Positions 1 through 8,045 of a DNA stretch of 64,000 bases are shown here, in pieces. The notes beneath the pieces were generated by a model. The model did not search any database. It had not been told where the DNA came from and worked only from the letters and a program-made list of their open reading frames with translations. The translations under genes were made by a program, and so were the position numbers. The stretch spans positions 18,223-82,222 of the forward strand of contig DHDR01000032.1 in NCBI GenBank assembly GCA_002399445.1, in the 5' to 3' direction. Source of the stretch: Ruminococcaceae bacterium UBA4871 (GTDB lineage Bacteria; Bacillota; Clostridia; Oscillospirales; Acutalibacteraceae). Each line of letters opens with the position of its first letter. Position 1 is the first letter of the stretch.

Positions 1-867
1 CTGTATGCAATTTGCCATGAAATCAAAAAGAACTGTCCAAGCATGGATATTGTTTACATCAAAGGCGATGAGTTTACGAATGAACTGATTGATGCCATTC
101 AAAAAGGCACCACCACGGAATTTCACAACCGCTACCGCAACGCAGATGTCCTGTTAGTGGACGATATACAGTTTATTGCCGGCAAGGATTCTACGCAGGA
201 AGAATTTTTCCACACATTCAATACTCTGTATGAAGCAAAAAAACAAATTGTGCTCACCAGTGATCGCCCGCCAAAAGATATTGCAACACTTGAAGAGCGA
301 CTGCTAACCCGCTTTGAATGGGGACTGACGGCAGATGTACAGCCGCCTGATTTTGAAACGCGCATCGCCATCATCAAACGAAAAGCAGAACTTTTAGGAA
401 TTGAGCTGGACGATAATGTCATTGAATACATGGCAAACCGGCTTAAAAACAATATTCGTCAGTTGGAAGGCGCCGTCAAGAAAATGAAAGCCTATCACCT
501 GCTCAATGGCTACCCTTTAAACATTAATACGGCACAAGCAGCTATCAGTGACATTATTAACAATGATCAGCCTGTCCCGGTCACCATTGAAAAAATCATT
601 GAGGAAGTCAGCCGCACATTTGGTACCACTCCGGAGGATATTCGTTCCAGTAAGCGGAGTGCAAATATCAGCAGCGCGCGCCAGGTCGCTATGTATGTAG
701 TACGGGAAATCACACAAATGCCAATGACCGGAATCGGCACAGAATTTGGCGGACGCGACCACTCAACGGTCGTCTATGCCATTCAGCAGGTCGAAAAGAA
801 CATTAAAAAGAATCCGAAAATGCGTGCAACTGTAGAGGATATTACAAAGAACATCCGCGACCGGTGA
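1..867 (+). CDS. dnaA: Chromosomal replication initiator DnaA (3' part; start lies before the window)
   Basis: The reading frame is open from base 1, so only the last 288 codons are seen. DnaA is the AAA+ protein that binds DnaA boxes at oriC, melts the origin and loads the helicase. Visible parts are the Walker B segment VLLVDDIQFI, sensor regions of the AAA+ domain, and the C-terminal domain IV with the DNA-binding signature FGGRDHSTVVYA. The methionine at 43 is internal, since homology continues upstream of it. The gene ends with a TGA just before an AT-rich spacer and dnaN, the usual Firmicute order. Frame, length and motifs are all normal. Confidence 0.97.
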   Translation: MYAICHEIKKNCPSMDIVYIKGDEFTNELIDAIQKGTTTEFHNRYRNADVLLVDDIQFIAGKDSTQEEFFHTFNTLYEAKKQIVLTSDRPPKDIATLEERLLTRFEWGLTADVQPPDFETRIAIIKRKAELLGIELDDNVIEYMANRLKNNIRQLEGAVKKMKAYHLLNGYPLNINTAQAAISDIINNDQPVPVTIEKIIEEVSRTFGTTPEDIRSSKRSANISSARQVAMYVVREITQMPMTGIGTEFGGRDHSTVVYAIQQVEKNIKKNPKMRATVEDITKNIRDR

Positions 868-1171
868 TTTTTTATGCTTTTCAATATACATTTTTTTGCA
901 TATTTATGCGTGAATGGAGTGCATAAATAATAATATATTCTTTAACTTGTTTTCAACTTTCCCCACCGAGTTTTCAACAGAGCGTTGAAAAAGCAAAATC
1001 TGTTAATTTTTTTCACTGTTTTTCCACATGGGCCGGTTTGAAAAAAGTAAAGCCAAAGTGCTGATATTTTCTACCTTTTTTCTGCTTTTCCACTTTTCCG
1101 GACTCTATACTACTGTTCCTAAATTTATTTCTATTCTATTTATACTCTTTGTAAAGGAAGGCACTCATTCG
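868..1171. promoter_or_regulatory. dnaA-dnaN spacer with degenerate DnaA-box-like motifs (possible part of oriC)
   Basis: This 304-bp AT-rich spacer has no convincing gene. It holds several same-strand nonamers close to the DnaA box TTATCCACA: TTTTCAACT (950-958), TTTTCAACA (971-979), TTTTCCACA (1020-1028) and TTTTCCACT (1086-1094). Two perfect inverted repeats are present: TATTTATGC/GCATAAATA (901-909 and 921-929) and TTTTCAAC/GTTGAAAA (971-978 and 984-991). In many Firmicutes oriC is bipartite, with one cluster before dnaA and one here. The part before dnaA is outside the window, so an origin role is inferred. The dnaN promoter probably also lies here. Confidence 0.55.
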
Positions 1172-2281
1172 ATGAAATTTACTTGTGAGCGGCAACTGCT
1201 GCTTGAGGCTGTATTAAATGTGCAACATGCTGTATCCTCAAAAAGTTCAATCCCAGCTTTGCAGGGAATTCTATTAAAGGCAAAGCAAAACAGCTTGTTT
1301 CTGTGTGGCTATGATGCGGAAATGCTTGGTATGACAACAGAAATTCAGGCTGATGTTCTTGAAACAGGCACCATTGTTCTTTCTGCCAAGCTTTTTGGAG
1401 ACATTGTGCGTCGTCTGCCTGATGAAAGTGTTCATATCGAGACAGATGAAAAGAATATTACAGCCATCCGAAGTGGTCAAAGCCATTTTTCTATTGTCGG
1501 GATTCCAGCTGAAGAATATCCGGAATTGCCTAAAATTTCCGGAGAACGTGGAATCCGCATATCAAACCATGTTTTGAAGGATATGATTCACCAAACGATT
1601 TTTGCTGTCGCAGACAATGATGCAAAGCCCATCCACACCGGCACACTTTTTGAAATTGGGAATGGAAAAATCCGCTTAGTCAGTGTAGATGGATACCGTC
1701 TTGCCCTCCGGGAGGAAATGGTCAACAGCGAGGAACAAAATCTCTCCTTTGTCGTTCCCGGCAAAGCTTTGTTGGAAGTCAGCAAGCTGCTTCCGGAAAA
1801 TGATGAAAATTGTTCAATACAGGTAGGAAGCCGCCATATTCTGTTCATAGTTGGAAACTATACTGTAATTGCAAGATTGCTTGAAGGCCAATTTCTGGAT
1901 TACCGTTCGGCAATCCCGCAAAAAAGCAGCACGCAAATTGTGCTGAAAACCAGCGATTTCATAAACAGTGTCGAACGTGTCTCCCTGCTCATTACAGACC
2001 GTCTCAAAAGCCCAATCCGCTGTATTTTTGAGGAAAATGCTGTGCGGCTGTCCAGTTACACGCCCATTGGCCGTGCAAGTGACCAATTCCCAGAAAAATC
2101 GGAAGGACAACCCGTCGAGATGGGATTCAATAATCATTATTTGCTGGATGCTCTGCGAAATGCGGAGGGGGATCAGGTTCGGATTGAACTCAACGGGCCT
2201 CTTTCACCGATGAAAGTTTTGCCGATGGAGGGAAACAGCTTTTTATTTCTTGTGCTGCCAGTCCGCTTGAAATCAGAATAA
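1172..2281 (+). CDS. dnaN: DNA polymerase III beta subunit (sliding clamp)
   Basis: Encodes the ring-shaped clamp that tethers polymerase III to DNA. The start chosen is ATG at 1172 (MKFTCERQLLLEAV), preceded by AAAGGAAG; the frame is open further upstream to 1028, but that extension covers the ribosome binding site and has no family similarity. The product is 369 residues, the usual length, and covers the three clamp domains, with family-like segments such as VDGYRLALRE in the middle and the C-terminal MPLR-type ending, here LVLPVRLKSE. Position directly after dnaA is the conserved order. Confidence 0.96.
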   Translation: MKFTCERQLLLEAVLNVQHAVSSKSSIPALQGILLKAKQNSLFLCGYDAEMLGMTTEIQADVLETGTIVLSAKLFGDIVRRLPDESVHIETDEKNITAIRSGQSHFSIVGIPAEEYPELPKISGERGIRISNHVLKDMIHQTIFAVADNDAKPIHTGTLFEIGNGKIRLVSVDGYRLALREEMVNSEEQNLSFVVPGKALLEVSKLLPENDENCSIQVGSRHILFIVGNYTVIARLLEGQFLDYRSAIPQKSSTQIVLKTSDFINSVERVSLLITDRLKSPIRCIFEENAVRLSSYTPIGRASDQFPEKSEGQPVEMGFNNHYLLDALRNAEGDQVRIELNGPLSPMKVLPMEGNSFLFLVLPVRLKSE

Positions 2282-2367
2282 ACTGACGGCTCCCTGATGA
2301 ATTTGCTTTATTGACCGATAAAGTATATATTTAGATAAAAAAATTGAAGAAAAAGGATTAAACTGGA

Positions 2368-2583
2368 ATGAACAGGGAAATTATAAAAATAGATAAGGAC
2401 TTTATACGGCTGGACGCCCTGCTGAAACTTGCAGGTGCTGTCGATACCGGCGGGCGTGCAAAATATGTTATTCAGGGCGGTGAAGTGAAAGTTAATGGAG
2501 AAATTTGCACGATGCGCGGCAAAAAACTGCGTTCCGGCGATATTGTGGACTACAACGGCCGAACATTCGAGGTAGCAGGTTGA
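2368..2583 (+). CDS. yaaA: S4-domain RNA-binding protein YaaA
   Basis: A 71-residue protein made almost entirely of an S4 RNA-binding fold (RLDALLKLAGAVDTGGRAK, then GGEVKVNGE and the RSGDIV turn). It is the small S4 protein found between dnaN and recF in many Firmicutes; a role in ribosome assembly has been proposed for the Bacillus protein, but the function here is not shown by the sequence. The stop codon overlaps the TTG start of recF, so the two are translationally coupled. Confidence 0.9.
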   Translation: MNREIIKIDKDFIRLDALLKLAGAVDTGGRAKYVIQGGEVKVNGEICTMRGKKLRSGDIVDYNGRTFEVAG

Positions 2584-3665
2584 GAATTCTTTCTCTCTGC
2601 TGCCGGCATTATCGTAATCTGCAGGACGTTTCCTTTTTCCCACAGCCTGGTGTGAATGTCATATGGGGACAAAATGCACAGGGAAAGACTAACCTCTTGG
2701 AAGCAGTCTGGCTTTTTACCGGCGGGCACAGTTTTCGTGGGACAAAAGACAGCGAGTTGGTACAGCACGGATCCTCTGGTGCCAGACTGCAGCTCCGCTT
2801 TTACAGCCAGGAGCGGGAACAGTCGGCTGAAATTTTTCTGGAGAATAGCCGCCGCCGGGCGGAATTGAATGGAGTTGCACTTCGTTCGCCCGGCCGCTTG
2901 GTGGGACATATTCATGCAGTGGTTTTTTCGCCGGAGCATCTTTCACTTGTGCGGGAAGGGCCGGCAAACCGCCGAAATTTTCTGGATGCTGCGCTGTGTC
3001 AGTTAAAACCAAGCTATGTTCATTTGCTGAACCGCTATCAGCGAACCCTTTCCCAGCGAAATGCTCTGCTCAAGGATATTCCCCGTCATCGGGAACTGGA
3101 GGATACCCTTCCTATCTGGGATACCAAGCTGGCGGCTGACGGAACACGGATTGTCGCGGAACGCAAATCTTATCTTAAGCTGCTGGCTTGTACAGCGACT
3201 TCTGTTTACAGCGGACTGAGTCACGGAAAAGAAACTCTCCGTCTTTCCTATTCCTGTACGGCAGACGATCTGGGTGCTGCCCTGCAGAAAGGACGGCTTC
3301 GTGATATCCGGCAGGGATTCACGGGTGAAGGTCCACATCGGGATGATATGGAAATTTTATTGGATAATGCTTCTGCACGTTCCTGTGCTTCTCAAGGACA
3401 GAAGCGCAGCATTGTCTTAGCCCTGAAACTGGCGGAAGCGTCCACATTAGGGAAAAGCACAGGCGAAACTCCAATCATTTTATTAGATGATGTGCTCAGT
3501 GAACTGGACAGCAGCCGACAGGACTATCTGCTGAATCACCTTTCCAAATGTCAGGTCTTTATTACATGCTGCGAACCGGCACAGACACAGATCTTGCAAA
3601 GCGGTGGGCTTTTTCGTGCAGAAAATGGTATGATCAAGCCAGAACAGCCAAACAAGGTATCTTGA
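2580..3665 (+). CDS. recF: DNA replication and repair protein RecF
   Basis: RecF is the SMC-like ATPase that helps RecO/RecR load RecA at single-strand gaps. Walker A reads GQNAQGKTNLLEA, the ABC-type signature lies in SQGQKRSIVLALKLAE and Walker B in IILLDDVLSELD. The start chosen is TTG at 2580, overlapping the yaaA stop (TTGA), because similarity begins at LRILSLCCRHYRN and a GAGGTAGCAGG stretch lies just before it. This gives 361 residues, the normal length. An in-frame ATG at 2505 lies inside yaaA and is unlikely. Confidence 0.94.
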   Translation: MRILSLCCRHYRNLQDVSFFPQPGVNVIWGQNAQGKTNLLEAVWLFTGGHSFRGTKDSELVQHGSSGARLQLRFYSQEREQSAEIFLENSRRRAELNGVALRSPGRLVGHIHAVVFSPEHLSLVREGPANRRNFLDAALCQLKPSYVHLLNRYQRTLSQRNALLKDIPRHRELEDTLPIWDTKLAADGTRIVAERKSYLKLLACTATSVYSGLSHGKETLRLSYSCTADDLGAALQKGRLRDIRQGFTGEGPHRDDMEILLDNASARSCASQGQKRSIVLALKLAEASTLGKSTGETPIILLDDVLSELDSSRQDYLLNHLSKCQVFITCCEPAQTQILQSGGLFRAENGMIKPEQPNKVS

Positions 3666-3677
3666 AAGGAGACGGCC

Positions 3678-3977
3678 ATGTATCTGCATCTCGGGCAGAA
3701 TATTGTGATACGCAGTGAGGATATCCTTGGCATTTTTGATATGGAAACTTCTACACTAGGTCCATCCACACGAAGCTGTCTGGCAAGAAGTGAAAAAAAC
3801 GGTCATGTTGTGAATGTTTCCATGGAAATGCCGAAAAGCTTTGTTTTGTGCCGCACACCAAATGGTCAGGAAACCGTCTATATTACGCAAATCAGCTCTT
3901 CCACCCTGCTGAAACGGGCCGGATTTATGGAAGAACTGCGAAATGTAAACACTGAAAAACAGGAGCAGATGACATGA
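3678..3977 (+). CDS. remB: RemB/YaaB-like extracellular matrix regulator (DUF370)
   Basis: A 99-residue protein starting MYLHLGQNIVIRSEDI, typical of the YaaB/RemB family that sits between recF and gyrB in Firmicutes. In Bacillus the relatives RemA and RemB are DNA-binding regulators of matrix genes; whether this protein binds DNA here is unknown. A good AAAGGAG site precedes the ATG, 12 nt after recF stops. Its last codons overlap the start of the next gene by four bases (ATGA), so the two are probably translated together. Confidence 0.85.
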   Translation: MYLHLGQNIVIRSEDILGIFDMETSTLGPSTRSCLARSEKNGHVVNVSMEMPKSFVLCRTPNGQETVYITQISSSTLLKRAGFMEELRNVNTEKQEQMT

Positions 3978-4678
3978 AAAAACTGCAATATCCAAAGTGT
4001 CCTTACTGCGGAAAGAGAGTAAATCCTTTGATGGCATTTATCCTGAAAAGTGAGGGAGAGTACCGGTGTACCAAGTGCAGCGGTATTTCAAATATAGAAT
4101 TAGATTCCCAAATCTATAAGTTTGCAGTTGGCATTGTGCTGACTGCTGCTGCCATCTTTGTGCTGGAAGAATTATTCATTCGGCCATTTGTTTGGTATCT
4201 GGTGCTTTTTCTTCTCATCCCATTTTTAGTTTTTTATTTGCTTTCTCCGTCTTTTGTAAGGCTTAAACGGCCAGTTATCCGAAGACAAAAAATGGAGCGC
4301 CGTGTGCCAAACAGTGTAACCGGAGGCGTGCCATATGGACCTCATCGAATGGATGATCCCACGGTTTATGTACCGCCCGCCTATGGAGGAAAATTGGTTA
4401 AACCAGCCCCTCATGCTGTACCGCGTGCGGAGGAACCAACGATTCAAATGAGTTCTCAAAATTATGGCAGAAAGACTCGAAAACTGAATCGGCAGCAGAC
4501 AGGTTATGGCAGTAAAGCTGGACAAATGAGTCTGCAGCAGTCGCTGAATCAGTTTGAGGAGGACCTTGGGGAAAATGCCCAGCCGGTTTTCTACAGCCGC
4601 CCCGAATCGGAAATCAACCGCAACCGTCTTTACCGTGCTCCGCTCGACGGCCCGCAGCCCAATGACCAAGATGAATAA
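3974..4678 (+). CDS. Zinc-ribbon membrane protein of unknown function
   Basis: A 234-residue protein not assigned to a named family. Residues 7-40 hold two Cys pairs (CPYC and CTKC) spaced like a zinc ribbon. Two adjacent hydrophobic segments at about residues 52-72 and 76-94 would anchor it in the membrane as a hairpin. The remaining 130 residues are polar, rich in Pro, Arg and Gln, with two similar short pieces, DDPTVYVPPAYGGK and EEPTIQMSSQNYGRK, that look like an imperfect internal repeat. It starts inside the end of remB (ATGA) and overlaps the next gene by eight bases. Confidence 0.75.
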   Translation: MKKLQYPKCPYCGKRVNPLMAFILKSEGEYRCTKCSGISNIELDSQIYKFAVGIVLTAAAIFVLEELFIRPFVWYLVLFLLIPFLVFYLLSPSFVRLKRPVIRRQKMERRVPNSVTGGVPYGPHRMDDPTVYVPPAYGGKLVKPAPHAVPRAEEPTIQMSSQNYGRKTRKLNRQQTGYGSKAGQMSLQQSLNQFEEDLGENAQPVFYSRPESEINRNRLYRAPLDGPQPNDQDE

Positions 4679-4985
4679 GCAAATTTCGGCCTGTCCATGG
4701 TGCGGTGCACACTTTACACATGCTGAAAAACAGGCAGCTGTGAAGGCAGGCAGACTTTTCTGTCCTGTATGCAGAAAGCAAATTTTTGCTTTCCGCAGCA
4801 GACAACGGATGCTGTTGGTATTTTTCCTCATTTTCGTTTTATGCGCCGTTGATTTTGAATTTTTACTCTTGGAGATGCCACTCCTCGCTGTCTGGGGATT
4901 TACGGCTGTCTGTGTGACGATTCTTTGGAAATTTCGCAGTCATACGATTGTATTTTCCAAATTTAATAAATTATATAAAAAATAA
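4671..4985 (+). CDS. Small zinc-ribbon membrane protein of unknown function
   Basis: A 104-residue protein that begins in the last eight bases of the upstream gene (ATGAATAA); an in-frame ATG at 4662 is also possible. It carries CPWC and CPVC pairs separated by about 20 residues, a zinc-ribbon-like layout, followed by two hydrophobic segments (about residues 46-64 and 69-86) and a basic tail. The layout repeats that of its neighbour, so the pair may have arisen by duplication or may act together. No ribosome binding site is obvious, which fits translational coupling. Confidence 0.65.
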   Translation: MNKQISACPWCGAHFTHAEKQAAVKAGRLFCPVCRKQIFAFRSRQRMLLVFFLIFVLCAVDFEFLLLEMPLLAVWGFTAVCVTILWKFRSHTIVFSKFNKLYKK

Positions 4986-5116
4986 AAATATAAAAAAATT
5001 CATCCTCTATCAATATTTTCTCATTTCAGGAATCAAGGAACCGATCTTAGTTTGAAATAATGGGGAGCCTGCTGAACCTGCCGTGTGGGCGGGGTCCCAT
5101 AGGAGGTCTTTCAGTT

Positions 5117-7063
5117 TTGGAAACAAACGAATCGAACAAAGTGACACGTGTGGATACTGAATATGATGCCGATCAGATTCAGGTCCTGGAAGGTCTGGAA
5201 GCTGTGCGAAAACGTCCCGGTATGTATATTGGCTCTACCGGCGAGCGCGGCCTGCATCATTTGGTGTACGAAATTGTTGATAATGCAGTGGACGAGGCAC
5301 TGGCCGGTTTCTGTGACCGAATTGATGTCAAAATTGAGTCCGGAAATATTATCAACGTTACGGATAACGGCCGAGGAATTCCAGTCGGCAAGGAACATAA
5401 GACCGGTTTGCCTGCCGTTACCGTCGTGTATACGGTGTTACATGCCGGCGGAAAATTCGGCGGAGGCGGCTACAAAGTTTCCAGTGGATTGCATGGTGTG
5501 GGTGCTTCTGTGGTGAATGCACTGTCTCAGTGGCTGGAAGTCAAAGTGGTTCATGATGGAAAAATTTATTTTCAGCGGTTTGAGCGCGGAAAAGTTATGA
5601 CTGATCTGAAAATTATCGGGGATGCTCAGCCCGGGCAGAGGGGGACCAATGTACGTTTCCAGGCGGACCCGGAAATTTTCCGCGATACAACAGTTTATAA
5701 ATATGAAATTTTGCAGAAGCGTTTGAGAGAACAGGCATTTTTAAATGCTGGCGTCAATATTATTCTTACAGATGAGCGTGATGCAGAACATATTCTTTCT
5801 AATCAGTTTTGCTACGAAGGCGGTATTTCCAGTTTTGTAGAGTTTATTAATAAAGATAAAACACCAATTCACTCAGATATTATTCATTTTTCTGCAATGG
5901 CTGCAGACGGAAATGCAAATGCAGAGATCGCCATGCAGTATACAGATGCTTACAATGAAATGCTGCTTTCTTTTGCCAATGATGTGCATACCACGGATGG
6001 TGGTACACATGTTGAGGGATTCAAGCGGGCACTTACCCGTGTTATGAACAGCTATGCCCACCAGCACAATATCCTGAAAAGCAGTGACGATAATCTGAGC
6101 GGGGATGATGTTCGCGAAGGCCTGACAGCGATTATAAGCGTCAAGGTGAAAGATGCTCAGTTTGAAAGTCAGACCAAAGCTAAACTTGGAAATACGGAGA
6201 TTGGCACACTGGTCAACTCTGTTGTTGGAGAAAAGCTTTCCACTTATTTAGAGGAGCATCCGGCTGTTGCCAAGGATATTTTTGACAAAGCTCTGGCTGC
6301 CTCTCGTGCACGTGCCGCTGCCAGACGGGCACGTGATTTGGTTCGCCGCAAATCCGTTTTGGAAAATGCCAGCCTGCCCGGAAAATTGGCAGACTGCCAA
6401 AGCCGTGAGCCGGAAAGTACTGAGATTTATATTGTTGAGGGTGATTCTGCAGGAGGTTCCGCAAAGATGGGAAGGGACCGTAAATTTCAGGCCATCCTCC
6501 CTCTTTGGGGCAAAATGCTGAATGTCGAAAAAGCACGGTTGGATAAAGTTTATGGAAATGAAAAACTGATGCCTATCGTAACGGCACTTGGCACAGGAAT
6601 CGGAGAGGACTTTGATCTTTCCAAACTGCGTTACGGAAAAATCATCATTATGGCAGATGCTGATGTGGATGGGTCCCATATTCGGATTCTGCTGCTGACG
6701 TTTTTTTACCGCTTTATGCAGCCTCTGGTTGAGGAAGGTCATATTTATCTGGCACAGCCTCCGCTTTACCGACTTACGAAAGGCGGCCAGCATTATTACG
6801 CCTATACGGAAGAAGAACGCGTAAAGCTTATGGAGGAACTGGGCAATACCAGTATGCAGCGCTATAAGGGCTTGGGCGAAATGGATCCGGAACAGCTTTG
6901 GGAAACCACTATGAATCCTCAAACCCGTATTATGCGTCGTGTGGAGGTCGAGGATGCCGCTGCTGCCGATGCTGCCTTTACAGTACTGATGGGAGATAAA
7001 GTGGAACCACGCCGCAAATATATTGAAGAAAATGCAAAATATACGGAAAATCTTGACGTGTGA
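5117..7063 (+). CDS. gyrB: DNA gyrase subunit B
   Basis: ATPase subunit of DNA gyrase, which adds negative supercoils with GyrA. The GHKL ATPase motifs are NAVDEA, DNGRGIP and GLHGVGASVVNA; the Toprim domain has EGDSAGGSAKMGRDR and the metal-binding MADADVDGSHIR. The start chosen is TTG at 5117, since AGGAGG at 5101-5106 sits ten bases before it; the frame stays open up to an ATG at 5060, but that would place the ribosome binding site inside the gene. Product 648 residues, normal. The segment usually read PLRGK or PLKGK here reads PLWGK. Confidence 0.96.
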   Translation: METNESNKVTRVDTEYDADQIQVLEGLEAVRKRPGMYIGSTGERGLHHLVYEIVDNAVDEALAGFCDRIDVKIESGNIINVTDNGRGIPVGKEHKTGLPAVTVVYTVLHAGGKFGGGGYKVSSGLHGVGASVVNALSQWLEVKVVHDGKIYFQRFERGKVMTDLKIIGDAQPGQRGTNVRFQADPEIFRDTTVYKYEILQKRLREQAFLNAGVNIILTDERDAEHILSNQFCYEGGISSFVEFINKDKTPIHSDIIHFSAMAADGNANAEIAMQYTDAYNEMLLSFANDVHTTDGGTHVEGFKRALTRVMNSYAHQHNILKSSDDNLSGDDVREGLTAIISVKVKDAQFESQTKAKLGNTEIGTLVNSVVGEKLSTYLEEHPAVAKDIFDKALAASRARAAARRARDLVRRKSVLENASLPGKLADCQSREPESTEIYIVEGDSAGGSAKMGRDRKFQAILPLWGKMLNVEKARLDKVYGNEKLMPIVTALGTGIGEDFDLSKLRYGKIIIMADADVDGSHIRILLLTFFYRFMQPLVEEGHIYLAQPPLYRLTKGGQHYYAYTEEERVKLMEELGNTSMQRYKGLGEMDPEQLWETTMNPQTRIMRRVEVEDAAAADAAFTVLMGDKVEPRRKYIEENAKYTENLDV

Positions 7064-7119
7064 GGTAACCTTTTCTTTGTGCAGGATGCATGCCGGGTAT
7101 TTTCATTTTTATAAAAATC

Positions 7120-7128
7120 TGGTATAAT
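7120..7128 (+). promoter_or_regulatory. Extended -10 promoter element
   Basis: The string TGGTATAAT is a perfect extended -10 (TGnTATAAT) in the 176-bp gap between gyrB and the next gene, about 110 bases before its start. The -35 side is poor (TTTTCA), as is common with extended -10 promoters. It would allow the downstream gene, and possibly gyrA, to be transcribed apart from gyrB. Confidence 0.5.
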
Positions 7129-7239
7129 CAATAAGAGTATACGCATCACCTTATCCGAAAATTATTTTTGACATTGGATGCCGTCACTTAAAAATTTTGC
7201 GGATGAAAACTGTCAGTGAAAAGGAGAGTTTCGTGCAGC

Positions 7240-7902
7240 ATGAGTAATAGGCAGACAGGAGAAGATAGCGTGCCGCCTCCTGAACCGGAGGTTCAGGAGA
7301 CCAACGAACATGTTATTCAATGGGATGGCAGTGAAGCAGAAATGGTAGCGGATGACCATGCAGAGGAATTTGATGAACCCAAAACCGCTGTCAAAATTCA
7401 GTATGTGTTAACAGGTGAAGAAATACACAGGGCTTTGTACCGCATCGGCCTGCCCACCAAACGGCTGAGTATGTTGATTGTGCTGGCAGTGTTGTCTTTT
7501 GCAGCAGCAGCTGTCGATTTTGTGGGATTCGGCATGCAGTCTGTTTCTTTGGCTCCTTATTTTGGAGTCTTATTTGCCTTGTTTGGTGTCTGCATTCTCT
7601 TATTCCCATGGCTGTTTATTTGGAAACACACGGTTTCCGCTAATGACCGGCAGCCGTATATGCTCAAAATTTATCCTGATCGTATTGAAGGAGAGCATGC
7701 TGGCCAAAACATTGGAATTCCTTTGGACAATTCTTTTCCCTGCGAATTTTACCATGGGCTGATTCTGCTCCGCTGCGGGCAAAATTTGATTCATCAGAAC
7801 GAGGGACTGCTTATTATACCACTGCGCAGTGTGGAACCTGGCATATTAGCCGATGTGGAAGCAGCAATTCGTTCCGGAACAGTTTTTTCAGGCATCAAAT
7901 AA
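7240..7902 (+). CDS. Membrane protein with a YcxB-like layout, unknown function
   Basis: A 220-residue protein between gyrB and gyrA. The start chosen is ATG at 7240 after AAGGAG; a GTG at 7216 lies upstream of that site. The N-terminal 60 residues are acidic and Pro-rich, then two hydrophobic segments (about residues 79-98 and 108-128) form a membrane hairpin, followed by a soluble C-terminal part with YPDRIEGEH and a final stretch LLIIPLRSVEPG. This layout resembles YcxB-like proteins (two membrane spans, then a small beta-rich domain), but the match is by shape, not by a clear motif. Confidence 0.65.
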   Translation: MSNRQTGEDSVPPPEPEVQETNEHVIQWDGSEAEMVADDHAEEFDEPKTAVKIQYVLTGEEIHRALYRIGLPTKRLSMLIVLAVLSFAAAAVDFVGFGMQSVSLAPYFGVLFALFGVCILLFPWLFIWKHTVSANDRQPYMLKIYPDRIEGEHAGQNIGIPLDNSFPCEFYHGLILLRCGQNLIHQNEGLLIIPLRSVEPGILADVEAAIRSGTVFSGIK

Positions 7903-8045
7903 CCCATGAAAAACTGACGCAGTGTTCCATGCACGTTTTGAATCTTCGACACTGCATCTGAATCGTTTTCAATTCTTATCACCGCAGCGACTGTAAGCCA
8001 GTGAAGCAGCGGCGGGGCTGCACCCCAAAGGAGGACATTCCCTTT

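Noticed and set aside
6248..6922. A 224-codon minus-strand open frame
   Set aside because: Entirely within gyrB; a shadow frame with no independent signals.
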